Below, piece by piece: positions 1 to 12,095 of a stretch of 64,000 nucleotides of DNA (position 1 is the first letter of the stretch; each line of letters starts with the position of its first letter). The translations under genes were made by a program, and so were the position numbers. Under the pieces are notes generated by a model, which made no database searches, was not told where the DNA came from, and worked only from the letters and a program-made list of their open reading frames with translations. The stretch covers positions 1,568,001-1,632,000 of the forward strand of contig OX387201.1 of the NCBI GenBank assembly GCA_947561715.1, written 5' to 3'. This DNA is from Ascidia mentula. Taxonomy: Eukaryota; Chordata; Ascidiacea; Phlebobranchia; Ascidiidae.

Positions 1-2975
1 GCCAGATAGCTGGCACTGTGACGACCCATCGAACGTCGTTACTGCGCATGCGCGTACCGATCTCATCGGACAATTCCTGGCCATTTAAAAAAGTTAAGTT
101 TGTTGCAAACAAAAATATCTAAGAAAGTTAACATCTTTTTTAACAGTGGGTATATGTTTTTTAACAGAACCAGCTTAACATGTAGGTCTTCAGTGGTTCC
201 TGGCAACTTAAACAGAAATTAACAAAGCAGAACACTTTCCGATCAATAAAGCTTTTGTCAATTTCTGAATAATGCAGAAATTTCAGGCAAAATTACTTCT
301 GAATGCCAAACAAGCTGTACAATTACATTCCAAATGCGGTTTTGTCCTTTCCTGCAATCATAATAATTAAGTCGGTTGCAAAACGTAATCCAAAAGCCTG
401 TAAATGTATCTTACAAACAGTCCTTGTCTTTCAACAATTGCTATTATGACACCACAATTGCATAATTGCTAACAACATGCAGTCGAGATCTCTAGTTTAA
501 TTTGGAGCGACAAGTGGTGTAAGGACGTCCTGATGCCAGAAGCGCCAACCATTTTTGTGTTTTTTTCGTTCCCTCCGGCTTAAAGTTGATTGGCGCTTAA
601 TTTGCAAATTCACACAGCTTAGAAACCAACCTGTAGCGCGTGCTGCTTGAAGAACTTGAGTGCGTGTGAGAATACTTGCAGGGCGGGAACGAGACGTCCA
701 TTCGCAGATTCCAGTTGGGTGTTTTTGCTCAAGTTCTGAACGTAATTAAGTGTTGTACACGTGCATGGCAGTGGGATCAAGCAAATCATTTAAGGAATGC
801 TTGAAGATTATTTGTAATTAGTAAACAGTGTAATTTAAGCCTAGCTGTAAATGCTGTTTGAAATCTTTACCTGGTCCGAATGCAATTTCATCTTGAATCG
901 ATCCAGGAAAATCCATTTCTTTGCTTCATTTACGTCCAAATCGTGATAAAAATCGCGCGCTTCGAATCCAAAAGAATGAAACTCGCCCTGTGTGACGTAA
1001 TGCAGTCGTAACTCGAATTTTAGAGATACTTAAAGCCAGTTTTGTCCTGTACTTACCGTTGGTTGAAGCAGAGCTATCGTCGGCGTCTTTTGGTTGGTGA
1101 CGCCTGGGTCGCCTCCCGTCCACTTTCGCATTAAATGAACTGAATCCGGTTGATGCACGAAGCTGAACGCGTACCCACTGTGGCGACACAATAATCAAGA
1201 GTTTCTACGTCAAGGCGTAATTTTTAATGGCGTCACAAACCTGTAAGTTGTTCCAAAATCGATTGCGACCACTACAAAGTGAGGTTGACGGGGTGTGGTA
1301 AAAGACGACACTCTGTTACGTAACAGATGGATGTCATTGTTAATTCATTGTATTGTCTAATAGTTATAGTGGATTTAATTAACATTCTTTATGTATTAAT
1401 ACATGTTGACTTGATTCATTTACGTGTCATACCAGTTCACCGGACTATGACGCAAAAGAGGAACGTAATTTACCTGAAAGAATTATATTGCCATACTTAT
1501 AGAACAAAATTTCCCCCCAACGAATTATGTACAAACGAAAACAGGTGCTGGCAGGCGAGCTAATGCTGGATGTGACTGCTCACATAAGCTTATAAGAAAT
1601 TTTCTAAGTATTAAGTAGTGTACGTCGATGTTTTTGTGCAAGAAAATTACGACAAAGCTTTTACTCCACGGTGAGACAAACATGCAACTTACCCAGACGA
1701 CAACGACGACCGTGACGTATTTAGCGATGAGGTTTCGTCCATCTGTGACGTCACGTTAGCGTCATGCACGAAAGGAGACATTCCCACCATCGGTTTTGGC
1801 TCCCGATCGGCCAGTTTGGGCCTCTTTGCCACCTCTGAGCCAAAATGCACAACGATTGGTTCTAACGGGTATTATGACATAACGGTAGTGAGAGAACGAT
1901 GTGTTTGTGTGGGTACAGATAAGCGTATGGGAACCTGTCTGATGTTTTCATGATTTTCACCTTACTTGATGCATCTTTTTAAAGTTTCACTTGTGAATCG
2001 TTGTGAGGAGTTGTCGCTATGTTTGACGGTATCCAGAAGCGAAAGCAAAACGAAGCGCTTTCTTTGTGGCGTCACAAACACGCGAGTTACGCGCCCGAGA
2101 GGCGGGAGATAGCGAGTTCGACCTTACTAACAGTCGAGTAGTGGACGCCATATCGAGTTGCGCGTCTTGCTATTGTTTGCGGGCATTTAAATCGAGTTAC
2201 AATCGCGAAGCATCAGTTCTAGAATGTTGATTGTGCTTCTTGTGTGGCGCCGATTATGACAGACAATGTTCCCGTTGTCTTGTCATAAACACGCGCTTAT
2301 TCCACAGTCGTTTGATTGTGCCCGCCTCGTGCAGATAAGGGCCACATATGGAATGTGTGATGTCATAGTGCTTATTGTATAAAGCGACAAGTAGGTCGAA
2401 TTCCAGAACCGTCCATCGACATAAACAATAATATATATGTTACCCACGTGGTCTCAGTTTGCCGCGAATTTTTCCGAGAAAACTCGATTCTTCGGGTAAT
2501 CTGCGAACAACACAAAATCTGAGAAAAGCGCGACTTAATCACGTGGGTTACGCTTCACTGACCTTCTCGTGATCGAAGAAATCCTGTTTGTGACGTCATT
2601 GATGCTTGCGACCGATAAATTTTTCGGTGTCATTGGGATATCCTCGACGTCATCCAGCGAGTTATCCTTACGATGGATGACAGTAACGGTCGAGGAATTG
2701 GTATCCATTATGACGTCATCCACTGCGTAATAATCATCGTTGTCTTTCAGGGTGGGCGGTTCCTCCTCAGCTTCGTAAAGTGTGGAGAGACTGTCGTCTG
2801 TCGAGGAATTCCAAAGATGCATAATTTGTATTGTGACACAACAATATACTAACCGTCATCGCTACTGTGGTCGGTGCTCGAATCGCTAGTTCCCATGGTC
2901 ACGGAGACCATCCGCGTTGTTGCGTCACATCCGGGTGGTGCGGGGGCCTCGACCACCGACACTTTGTCTCGGTTG
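1..2975 (-). CDS. HSPA12: HSPA12-type atypical HSP70, N-terminal part (runs off left edge)
   Basis: HSPA12 proteins are distant HSP70 relatives with an actin-like ATPase fold. The secure exons on the minus strand are 1241-1312, 1057-1177, 871-987, 631-735 and <1-76. They join in phase and read [19 protein letters not shown] (phosphate-1 loop DFGTT), [56 protein letters not shown] and [12 protein letters not shown], which is the family order. Further upstream, exons about 1693-1834, 2563-2797 and 2854-2975 give an acidic, Ser/Asp-rich N-terminal extension. The last two join in phase; the link from 2563 to 1834 is not settled because no donor and acceptor pair fits cleanly, and the first exon was not found. 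The C-terminal part of the ATPase domain lies outside the window. The family assignment is firm; the upstream exons are tentative. Confidence 0.87.
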
Positions 2976-5900
2976 CTAAGGTAACGATAGAAAAGAAAAT
3001 TTAGAAACGGAAAGTTGGCGCGTTGCCATGGTTTCGTGCTAAAACGTTACAAAATGGTTGCGATCAGTCCACATGGGACATCGCTACTACAGTTGAGGAA
3101 TCTAGACAGATATATTGTAGGGCTCGACGCAAATTCGCCAAGGTTATAATGGACAAATGACGATGTTTTCTACGCAGCCAGCAGGATGCGATCAGACTTG
3201 TGGTTCAGATTATCGTACACTCCTATGCACAGTGGGAAATACACCGTCCAGCTCCACGCATGACAACAAATCTATTTCTAAGGTGGGAGGGCGAACAGCG
3301 GAAGATTGCGCAGAGGAAATTACTACCATGCAAGCATGAGGTAAAAATCCTGATTCGAGTTATTTCGTCAACAATCCTACAAACTTATGACCCCTAAATC
3401 GACAAACTGTGTAGATTTCTAGGCTCACATGGCAATGTATTTCTCGGTTAAGTGTATGTGGTAGTTCATGATGTGAGATAGTATGACGTGGTTCGATTTT
3501 AAATTCTCCATTTTTTTAATATAATCACAGACAAACAGATTCTTTCATGCCTGAGAAACGTATGAACGTTCCAATTCTAATGGGGTCATCTCAACGCAGC
3601 AAAATGCAATTCAGTCTGTTTGCAAATCAGTAGGTCGCGCAGCAACACAGCAGAAATGGTGTCAAATTGAAGCCGGGGTTATTTCAGGAATTTTCGGGAA
3701 ATTAATCGCCGAGTTTTGCCAGTATTTACTTATGCCGAGCAAGAGAACCTCGTGTGTTGAGTTTTTTCAGCAGAAATTGCGCTTTAAATAGATGTTTCGA
3801 AATGCCAGCGGGTCTCAACGTTTTCTGACTGTGAATCACCTCGTTAAGTGACTGCTGTAGAATCTTTTACCAATTTCAAACAACATTCGTTTTAAATGCA
3901 TTTAAACGAAATATATTTCAAGCTGACAACGGAAGCGAGTGACGTCACTGGGTAAAGGTCCCTGACGTATAAGGACATCATTTTGGGGGTTGGTATGCAT
4001 TTCGACCCCGCAATGACCCCGAAATCGTAAAGTCGACACCAAGAAACCCGGAAAACATTTAGATGCGCGGCCACAACAAGCTGTCAGCACATACTGTGCT
4101 GTGATTTCATCATTTAAATATCTCACAGATATCGTGAGGTCACCGCACGTAATAAACGGCTTCGTGCGATGATTGGCAACCTATCTAAACTGCACATAAT
4201 GTCAGCCGCCGGATGGGGTCAAAAAACAAACGTATAAAGCATAATAACACGAAACCTCACTCACCCTGTACCAGCAGTTCCCCACTGTCGAATCATCCTC
4301 GTCTTCTCTATGACGGAATAAACCGATTCTAGAACGATGTGGCGGGCGCGGATCTTGCTGCGCACGTGACCAGCCTATTGTTTGTGATGTAACAAGAGGC
4401 GAGGTGTCGAAATATCCCGATCGTTTTAATTGTGCCGTCACAATGCCCAGGTTTGTATATGCTTTATCTGATGCGCAACTGATATTTGGAATGACAAAAA
4501 TCCGTTGGGTTTGGGATATATTAAAAAACAATTAATTACTGATAAGTTAATGCAGGTTCAAGAAAAAATTGTGATCCTAAATCGACTGGAATTTTTTGAA
4601 ACACACTCAGGGGCTTTCAGTTCATTTTCGTAACCTCCCGTACTTTTGCAGTATTTTTCCTATGCAAATCATTGATCCATCGGAAAATCCACACACAAAT
4701 TTTGAAGGAAGTGAAACCAACATGCGCCACTTAGACGAGATTCCACAAAATATTATTAACATCAGCTTTATTGCAGCAGTCATCATAGAAAGTATTATTT
4801 TAAGGATTTAGCGTTTTCGCTTCATGTTTTAATGACAATTAATAATTATTTTATTACGAGAGATGTTGTGGACTTTCCAAAAATTATTTGTTTTTCGAAC
4901 AAATTTCAAATTCTCGAACTTATCTACCGCTGGAACGCCGTGGAACACGCGTCGTAAAAATAAACGTTCCGACCGCTTTCGTGTTCTGCAGAGATTCCTA
5001 CAAGATTTCCGTCAGCAAAAAATCCGCTGTTGAAACCGCTTTTGGTGTGTGGCCTTGCCAGAAACGCACAAACAATCGCTGGCCGATTATGGGTTGCACA
5101 ATGCATAACATCACACGATGCGGGAATTTTCGCACTCGCAAAACGTTGTAATTTCCAAGCGCGCCCATTGTTACAACACAATATATGGGCCACTATCTGT
5201 TTACCGTGTTGACCGAAAGCCCACGATCCCGCCCAGATAAGTGCTTGGGTTTACGAGGTTTTAGTGTTACTTTTTTTTGTGAATGACATTAGGACTTGTT
5301 ACTTGGGCATGCGAAAAACCTAACTAACGCTTCATGCAGTGAAACAAAAAAAATCAAACAAATAAAATCCACGCACACCCTGGTCAAACATGATTTTTGT
5401 ATAATATTTGTTGTTGGTGTGGTCGCGAGGTATAAAAGATTCCGTCGAACCAGAATAAATGTTTAAGTGATTTCTGTAACAGGAATGTATTTAAATTACT
5501 TTATGGTGGCGGCCGGGATTTCCCTAAACCACAACCTGTATTTGTCATCGACCCGTGGTCCATTGTGACGTCACATTGCACAAATTCTGTGCGTAAAACT
5601 TTTGTGGGGGAATACCCACCGGCTTTGCCAATGCTATTTGTATTGGGCACTCACCATATATTCTTAACCGTGAAGCGCAAATTAATCCTGCACAATGTGC
5701 CAATTACATCCACGAGAACAGGTATTGCGAAAGGGAAAAACAAAATGACGAAAAAAGGGCAGAATTTTTGTAGAACGTGCAGTGCAGAATGACTTACAAA
5801 TTTTTAGTGTGACGCCATATTCGCCATTGTGATGAGGTGAATAATGCAAAGTGACGTCATATGCGAACCACAATCTTCGTGGGGCTCGAGGCGTTCTCGG

Positions 5901-6513
5901 CACTTTAAATAGACGTTATGCAGTAGGAGAACGCTTATTCGGGTTTGCACAGGCACGAGATACGATGCAAAGTTAATGTTTCACGAAGAAACTAAATTAG
6001 CTGACGCTGGTCTGCCCCACTAACCTATTTGCATGTTAAAAAATGCTATGGTTCTACCGCTGGCAATGTCTAGCCTAAGTTAAACTGAATATAGTTAAAA
6101 TCTTGTTTTATGTTCGTTTAAGTTTAGGTTAAAAAATAAATGTATTTCAGCGCAAGATTTGGCGATAAAAACAGAGCGCTTTATAAGGTTCAAATGAAGG
6201 AGACTCTTAGTTGTTGTACTGATCATATTCCATTTTCGTTCTGCCACCACTTTGCTTAGGTTCAGTTGCAGGCGCAGTATGTGCTAAATGCATTAATGCG
6301 CATGAATTTCTATAAATTGGATGTTTATTATCGTCCGACAAGCACTTGCAGCAGCCTGAAGATGTTGACTATTGTTGCGCTGTTTCTTTGAATTAGTTTA
6401 ACCAATCGTGTTCTGAGTTATAGTTAATGACAAAACAAGTTTTTTGTGTTATTTTATAGATTGTATTCATTGTTGTTACTTTAAAAAAAGCAATACCAAA
6501 ATCAAACACTGAA
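2976..6513. other. Intergenic, probable 5' region of the HSPA12-type gene
   Basis: I see no convincing coding exon here. The stretch holds CRE-like TGACGTCA palindromes at 3940, 5566 and 5851. A TATA-like TATAAAAG lies at 5431 on the plus strand, too far from the ATG at 6514 unless there is an unseen leader exon. The missing first exon or promoter of the minus-strand HSPA12-type gene should lie here. Confidence 0.4.
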
Positions 6514-7292
6514 ATGAAATTCGGACTATTTGTTGCGTTTCTGACAATCGCCTTCAAAATCGGTAAGTTCCAATTTCATTTTGCAAGAACTGTTACACCA
6601 TAATGGTATATTGTTTAGGGGACAGCTGGCCAACGTCTACAAGTGTGCCTGCAACGACTCCAGTCTTTAATTGTGAACCACAATGCAGTTCGGGGTCAAC
6701 TGGGCCACACAGCTTTACTTGTAAAAAAAACTGCTTGGTAACTTCACTGGTACGTAGCGCTCACTAGTGATTGCAAAACTACGATTCCCAAGTCATTACT
6801 TCGTTCTCCAAATTTGATATGTTAATGCCAGTACGTTTCGTCCCAAAATAAACCAAATGTAGAGTTTTGGGTGTACTAACCTTTTTGGGATGCATGGGGC
6901 CCAATTTGGTTAACTAGGTCGATTGTCTAAAGACCGGCCCTCCTTTTATTTATTTTAGAATATTATTATCAGTTAGTCGCCACATTAATACAATAGCCCT
7001 ATGAGGCCAAAAATAATAATTTTTTTTTCAAGTTTTAATTATGTCATAACTTGTTTTCAATGCACAGAATCGCTGCAATTCCATATATTTGGTGCACAAG
7101 CGAGCGGGCTATAGATGCGATCGAATGCGTGATCTAAAATGTGCCATTGTCCCCAACTCCAATAAACCGGAGTGGGTTTACAACCAGTGCACGATCTGCA
7201 AGATTATGTTCAATGAGGCTCGAATTTCCCCAACAGCAGCGAACAGCGTGAAGCAGGTCAACGACAGCCTCTGTGCACCGAAGCCTGTTTGA
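6514..7292 (+). CDS. Small secreted cysteine-rich protein, family unknown
   Basis: Three exons join in phase: 6514-6562, 6619-6749 and 7068-7292, encoding 134 residues. The first exon is a signal peptide (MKFGLFVAFLTIAFKIG). The rest starts with a short Ser/Thr/Pro stretch (WPTSTSVPATTP) and then carries ten cysteines, two of them in CTIC near the C-terminus, with basic residues between them. An even cysteine count suggests a disulfide-bonded extracellular protein. Splice sites are strong (CG|GTAAGT, TTTAG|GG, CTG|GTACGT, TGCACAG|AA). I recognise no named domain, and a function cannot be given. Spacing does not match EGF, Kazal, sushi or defensin patterns as far as I can judge by eye. Confidence 0.75.
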
Positions 7293-7490
7293 ACAGTTCG
7301 GGAATTATGCGAAGTTTTTGACTTGGCGCGTGTACATGTCTACCTGTTACTTGTCTTTAATATGAAAGATATATGATTTTTATGTGTGAGAATGGCGCGT
7401 ATATCTTTCTCGAGAAGTCAAACAAAAAAATTGCAACAAAATTTGTCTGTTTTTATCATGGGTAAAAATAGGTTGTTCAAGAATTAAGAC

Positions 7491-7729
7491 CAGGGGTCGA
7501 CAACTTTTTCCTGGCCGTGGGCCTAAGCGAAACTCTGCAAGGCATCAGCGGGCTCCGGGCTGTACTATTTTTCGACTGACGATATTGTTCTCTTTACTGT
7601 TTATAGTGTTATTAAAACTTGGGGTTGGAGGCGTTTTATTCAATGTATTATACCACAATTAAATTCGCAGATACAAAGTTACTGCAAACAAGAGGAAGGT
7701 AACAATTGGCCCTCGGTTGGTAACCACTG
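7491..7729. mobile_element. Short hAT-like MITE
   Basis: The left end CAGGGGTCGACAAC and the reverse complement of the right end (CAGTGGTTACCAAC) match at 10 of 14 positions and resemble hAT terminal repeats of the CAGGGGT type. The 239-bp interior has no coding capacity. The flanking octamers (ATTAAGAC and GTTTAGAT) match at only 5 of 8 positions, so a target duplication is not certain. It looks like an old non-autonomous copy. Confidence 0.45.
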
Positions 7730-8058
7730 GTTTAGATAGTAACCGACATAAATGGAAACCAACGGAACTTCTTACAAGCTGATCGGTCTCTTCCAAGGGT
7801 TTTTAAGGTTACCAACACTCCTTGAACCTTCACAGTGCTAACTTATACAATGTTAAATACTTCCTACCTGCACTGGTGCATTGATGAACAAAACCAGACC
7901 AAGACAATTGACCAAGGATGTTTATTCAGTAGCTATGTCGGTTAGGTAGTTTCTCAAACGTAACATATCGGCGGCTATTTAAAAATATGTTTTCAAACAA
8001 CAAACACGTGTATTTGGTTGGTGCGGCATTCAACAGTTAATATAATATTCTCTTTTTT

Positions 8059-8164
8059 TGACCACACCGGGATTTGAACCCAGGATATCCTGGCAACGAA
8101 TCCCGATCAGTTTTTTTTTAGTATACGGGTCAGGCGCTTGACCAATGCTGCCAATAACCCGACC
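8059..8164 (-). repeat. tRNA-like relic (tRNA pseudogene or SINE head)
   Basis: On the minus strand there is an A-box-like TGGCAGCATTGGTCAAGCGC and a clear B box GGGTTCAAATCCC, in tRNA order and spacing if an A-rich insert is allowed between them. The terminal seven bases on each side pair poorly (mostly G-U, with one mismatch), so a working tRNA is unlikely. It lies just 3' of the zinc-finger gene. Confidence 0.5.
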
Positions 8165-8239
8165 TAACTGTAGTATTCTCACTCAAACATTTACACAAAA
8201 ACAGTTCTCGTGCTCCACCTAGCGGTACTCATTCCACGG

Positions 8240-10651
8240 CTATGTGTCCTGTGCGGCGCCACGAAGTGCGAGCACAATACGACGCTGTTCGGCGCGCACT
8301 TCGCTCTTCTCATGGGTGCGAATGTGGACTTGTAAGTTGTACTTTTGGGTAAACCCCTTTCCACATTGGTCGCAGTTGAACGGTTTTACGTCAGAATGGA
8401 TTCGTTCGTGTTTCGCTTTGCTGCAAGCTTTTCTGAAAGCGCGTCCGCATATGGAACAGGAGTAAGGTTTTTCCCCTGTGTGCTTAGTGACGTGTTCGTT
8501 GAGGCTGCTTTTCCTGCTGTATGCGGCTCCACAGTGCTCACACACAAAAGGTCGCTCGCCAGTGTGGAGCCTCGTGTGAATTTTCAATCCTGCAAAATAG
8601 AAGCATGTTTTAAGACAGTAAATTAAAAATTAAAATGTCACTAAAAATTTGACTGAAAAGCAGTTATATTTCAGACCAGTTACATGAGCTATAAGATAAA
8701 CAAAGCCGTAAGTTATGTTCCTAAAATAAAATCACCTCTATTGTTGGCAAATGCCAAACCACAATGTTCACATGTGTACTGCTTGTCCATGTGCGTCGTT
8801 ACATGAAGGTCATGGCTTCCTTTTTGGGCAAAAGATTTTCCACAGACAGAGCAGGTGTATGGCTTTTCTCCGGTGTGAACGCGCTCATGGACAGTTAACA
8901 TGGACTGACTGAAACAACACTGAAATAAATTATACTGCAAAAAATTAAAACTTATGCTGACAGTGCTTAACTGTCAAAGAAAAAGTCTAATAATACCCCA
9001 CAAGAATAACGTTGACTGAAAGGTACCACAAAGTGGAAATCTCTGTGCCTGCATGTTTAAAAGCTAGCCTTGTGTCACAATTATAGTTTAAAATACAGAA
9101 AAATTATGGTACCCAATGGATGACGGTGATGGAATGGTCACCACCAAGTAGAATCTCTACCTGGCTGTTTGGCTCGCAAGATCATCAACAATAGTTACAC
9201 TAAGCAGCACTAAAGAGACCTTATAGGTCTCAAAACAGGCGCAGCCCACAAAAAATTATGTTGACACTGTGCTTAACAGTCAAAGAACAAGTGAAATAAT
9301 ATATTTTTAACACAACCAAAGAAAGATAGAATGAGGTACGTACAAGGCAAATTCCTTGCCACATGTTGTACATATTAAACCCCCTGTGTTCATCTTTTTT
9401 CTTCCACGCTTCTTTTTCACTTTTGTAGGATCATCGGGATTTGATCGTCGAGTATATTTTCTTTTCTGTTTGGTGACGATGGACAACATTTTGGGCTTCG
9501 TATCAGGCATATTCTCCATTTCGGAAAAATTAATTGTAGCAATATCTAAAAAATGAATAAATAGTATCAGGTGTTTGTCTTGTGTGGTGTACAAAGTTAG
9601 TTTGGGCGAAATAAAACAAATTTATGAGGAATACCGTCACTGCTTTTCATTCCATTTGCATAATCCTCGATTGAATTGTGCAACGTGTTTATATCATCCG
9701 TAAAACAATTTACTTCGATGACACTCCACTGGACAGGTTCTTCTGTCATAGGTTCTTAACAAAACAACACATGCAAACAGTAGTTTTAATTCATCACAGT
9801 AGTATAAATGGCAATATAAGCCAATGATATATATATAATAGTTAAATGCAGAAAAATTGCATATTCACACTGACAACAAACAATATTAACGTCAAGAGAA
9901 ACGCCACATTTTGAGATATTGTCGACTAACATTATAATGCAAATGTTATATACAACTTAGTTCACCACCAGTGCAGTGAACAACTGAGTTTAGGATAGAC
10001 TGCATTGGCTGCGCCCATTTTTTTGCATCAAAGGCATAATTAGGTTTTAACAAAGGCAAGGACAAGCACAAACTGCAAAGAATTATTAACTTACAAACTA
10101 AAAGATTGTAGTTTAACTGTAAACACATAAAATTGATGTAACTTTAATTGTGCTATTTTTTTACCTGGTTCTTTCTTTACTCTGTTACAAAACAGGAGCA
10201 TTTCAATGGCAGCCGCTCTGCTGTCAAGCCTAAATTTTGACACAAATTCATCCAACTCAAAGAGTGATTTTTGAAGATTTTCCTGAATTTCATCGTTTGT
10301 TGTTTGCTGCACCCAGTTTACTTGATCTTCACATTTAATGTACGAGTACATTCCCTTGATGTTGCTTTCTCTGTGAACACAACTGCTTTTATATCATGTC
10401 AGGATATCAAAAGCAATGTTATACTTTGTACAACTGAAGTACTGTTAGACCTGGTATGTTTTACTGTTTATACTGCATATAATACAAATTATCAAGCAAA
10501 AAAACTAGGCTACTACCACTTACTCTTGTAAAGTTAATTCAAGGGCTTCAGCCAAGGTTTTTCCAGCAAAGTTTGTGTCAAACTCGTCTATAACTTCTTG
10601 GGGTGCATATCCAAAATTAACAGTTGCCAGTGGTTTCTTTCGGCGTCCCAT
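8240..10651 (-). CDS. C2H2 zinc-finger protein, six fingers
   Basis: Six minus-strand exons join in phase: 10524-10651, 10165-10370, 9635-9754, 9344-9545, 8736-8908 and 8240-8589, giving 392 residues. The N-terminal 190 residues are acidic to mixed and match no domain I know. They end in a basic tract ([18 protein letters not shown], about residues 170-195) that could be a nuclear localisation signal or AT-hook-like. Six C2H2 fingers follow to residue about 380 with TGEKP-type linkers. Finger 1 is split by an intron: CTTCGKEFA ends exon 4 and exon 5 supplies [12 protein letters not shown], which gives the standard C-x2-C-x12-H-x3-H. Finger 3 is split the same way. It is probably a sequence-specific DNA-binding regulator; orthology is not assignable by eye. 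Confidence 0.9.
9020..9245. repeat. Two diverged copies of a local MITE family, in an intron
   Basis: Two stretches (about 9020-9095 and 9120-9215) share the block CCACAAAGTGGAAATCT or a variant, then GGCT, a TTTA stretch and ATAGTTA in the same order as the better preserved element at 49826-49973. They lie in the intron between zinc-finger exons 4 and 5. Ends are not clear. Confidence 0.45.
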
Positions 10652-12095
10652 ATTACCAAAATAACTTTTGCAAAAGCTGCTCCAACTCCAAGCTTCGACT
10701 CGAATAAGCAGCAAAGCAAAAGCACCCTATGTAAGTACGTTTACCGCGTCGCACAATTGCCGAACCACTCTGAGCACCTTTCGAAAACCTTTCTTGCAAG
10801 CAAAGCAAAATTATTCAGCCAAATGTTGTTCATTGCATTCCTCAAGATGTTAAATTATATTAATTAATATTGCAATACACATAGTACGTGGTCTTGGAAT
10901 CTTTTTTTCTTCAGTTTTCGGTGGAAAAACAAAATACTGCATTTTTATGTTGTTTGTCTTTTCTTGAAGTTTCTCTTGTCCAAACTGCAGCAATCAAATT
11001 ATCCGTAATTTGTCATGTATCCCGGTGGTTAAATCTAGCCTCAGCACAGACAACCTATTCCTTTTGTGAATTGACTTTTTAACAGTCATTGGAAGAGCAA
11101 CGTGCTGATAACAATTTTTGTTGGTGCGGCTTCCCAGATAATTACTAAAAATATAGTTTTGCAGAAAATCCTACCCAATACTGTATTTGTAAAATCCATG
11201 GTACGTTTTTTCGGGAACTTCTTAATGCCACAGAACCACTAGGTTTTGTCACGACCGGAAAAAAAGACCAACGCTTTTTCCGACTGTTAAATATGTATTT
11301 TTTATAAACATATACACTCTATTGCACAAATACAACATTGGACGCACATTGCTTGGCTCTAGCCATCAGGAAAAAAAAACAAGTAGCAACCATCCCGTGT
11401 AGAGAAACATCAACACAACATCCATAACACAATAAGCGATCTCTACAACAAAACAGAACCTGTTTTTCAATTTGTAAAACAGGATTTTGTGGCAAAGGAA
11501 AAGGCACCATTTCTTCAAAGAGTTACAGAAAATTACAAAATTCTGACTGGTGCTGGAAGGCTAAAAACAAATGGCCGAAAAAACTACGTAATATCCCAAC
11601 AATGCTAATTTTCCATATTGCAATAAATCGCGATTTAGGCTTTTGTGAATTTTATAATTATACCGAGAGTTCGTCCTTACTTTTCAATGAAAAAAAAAAC
11701 GAGATATTGACCACAAACCGCTTGAAGAATTAAAAAACTGAAGCAACGCTCTTCATGTCCTCTATCACGAACTAAAATTAGCAACAAAAACAGAGTACCG
11801 TAATTTTCAGCTCCAACGTCAAAACCATCCGTTACAAAGACAGTAAAATTAAAGGGCAGGACTGTTCAATGATTAGATGATATTTGTTGAAGGCATGTTG
11901 GACAAACCAAGACTAATATTGAAAGCGAGAAAAAGTTATAGCACGAACGACAAAACGTTTTTGCTTCGAGCATCGAGTGAAGTTCGTGCAACACGAAATA
12001 ACAAACCACACCAGGACACGATAGATTGTACGCCGCATATTTGCACTTTATCCCATAAGCGAGCGAAAGAACCAGAGTTTCGAAGAAATTTAAGC
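10652..12095. other. Intergenic between SCYL2 3' end and zinc-finger start
   Basis: The stretch must hold the SCYL2 3' UTR and the zinc-finger promoter. I saw no supported exon and no clear poly(A) signal. Confidence 0.4.

Noticed and set aside
4202-4531. Minus-strand open frame with a good donor (ACAGG|GTGAGT) as first HSPA12 exon
   Set aside because: Its phase does not fit the exon at 2854-2975, and no family similarity is visible.
8059-8164. Functional tRNA gene
   Set aside because: The acceptor stem pairs badly and the A-rich insert is not a normal tRNA intron position; kept only as a tRNA-like relic.
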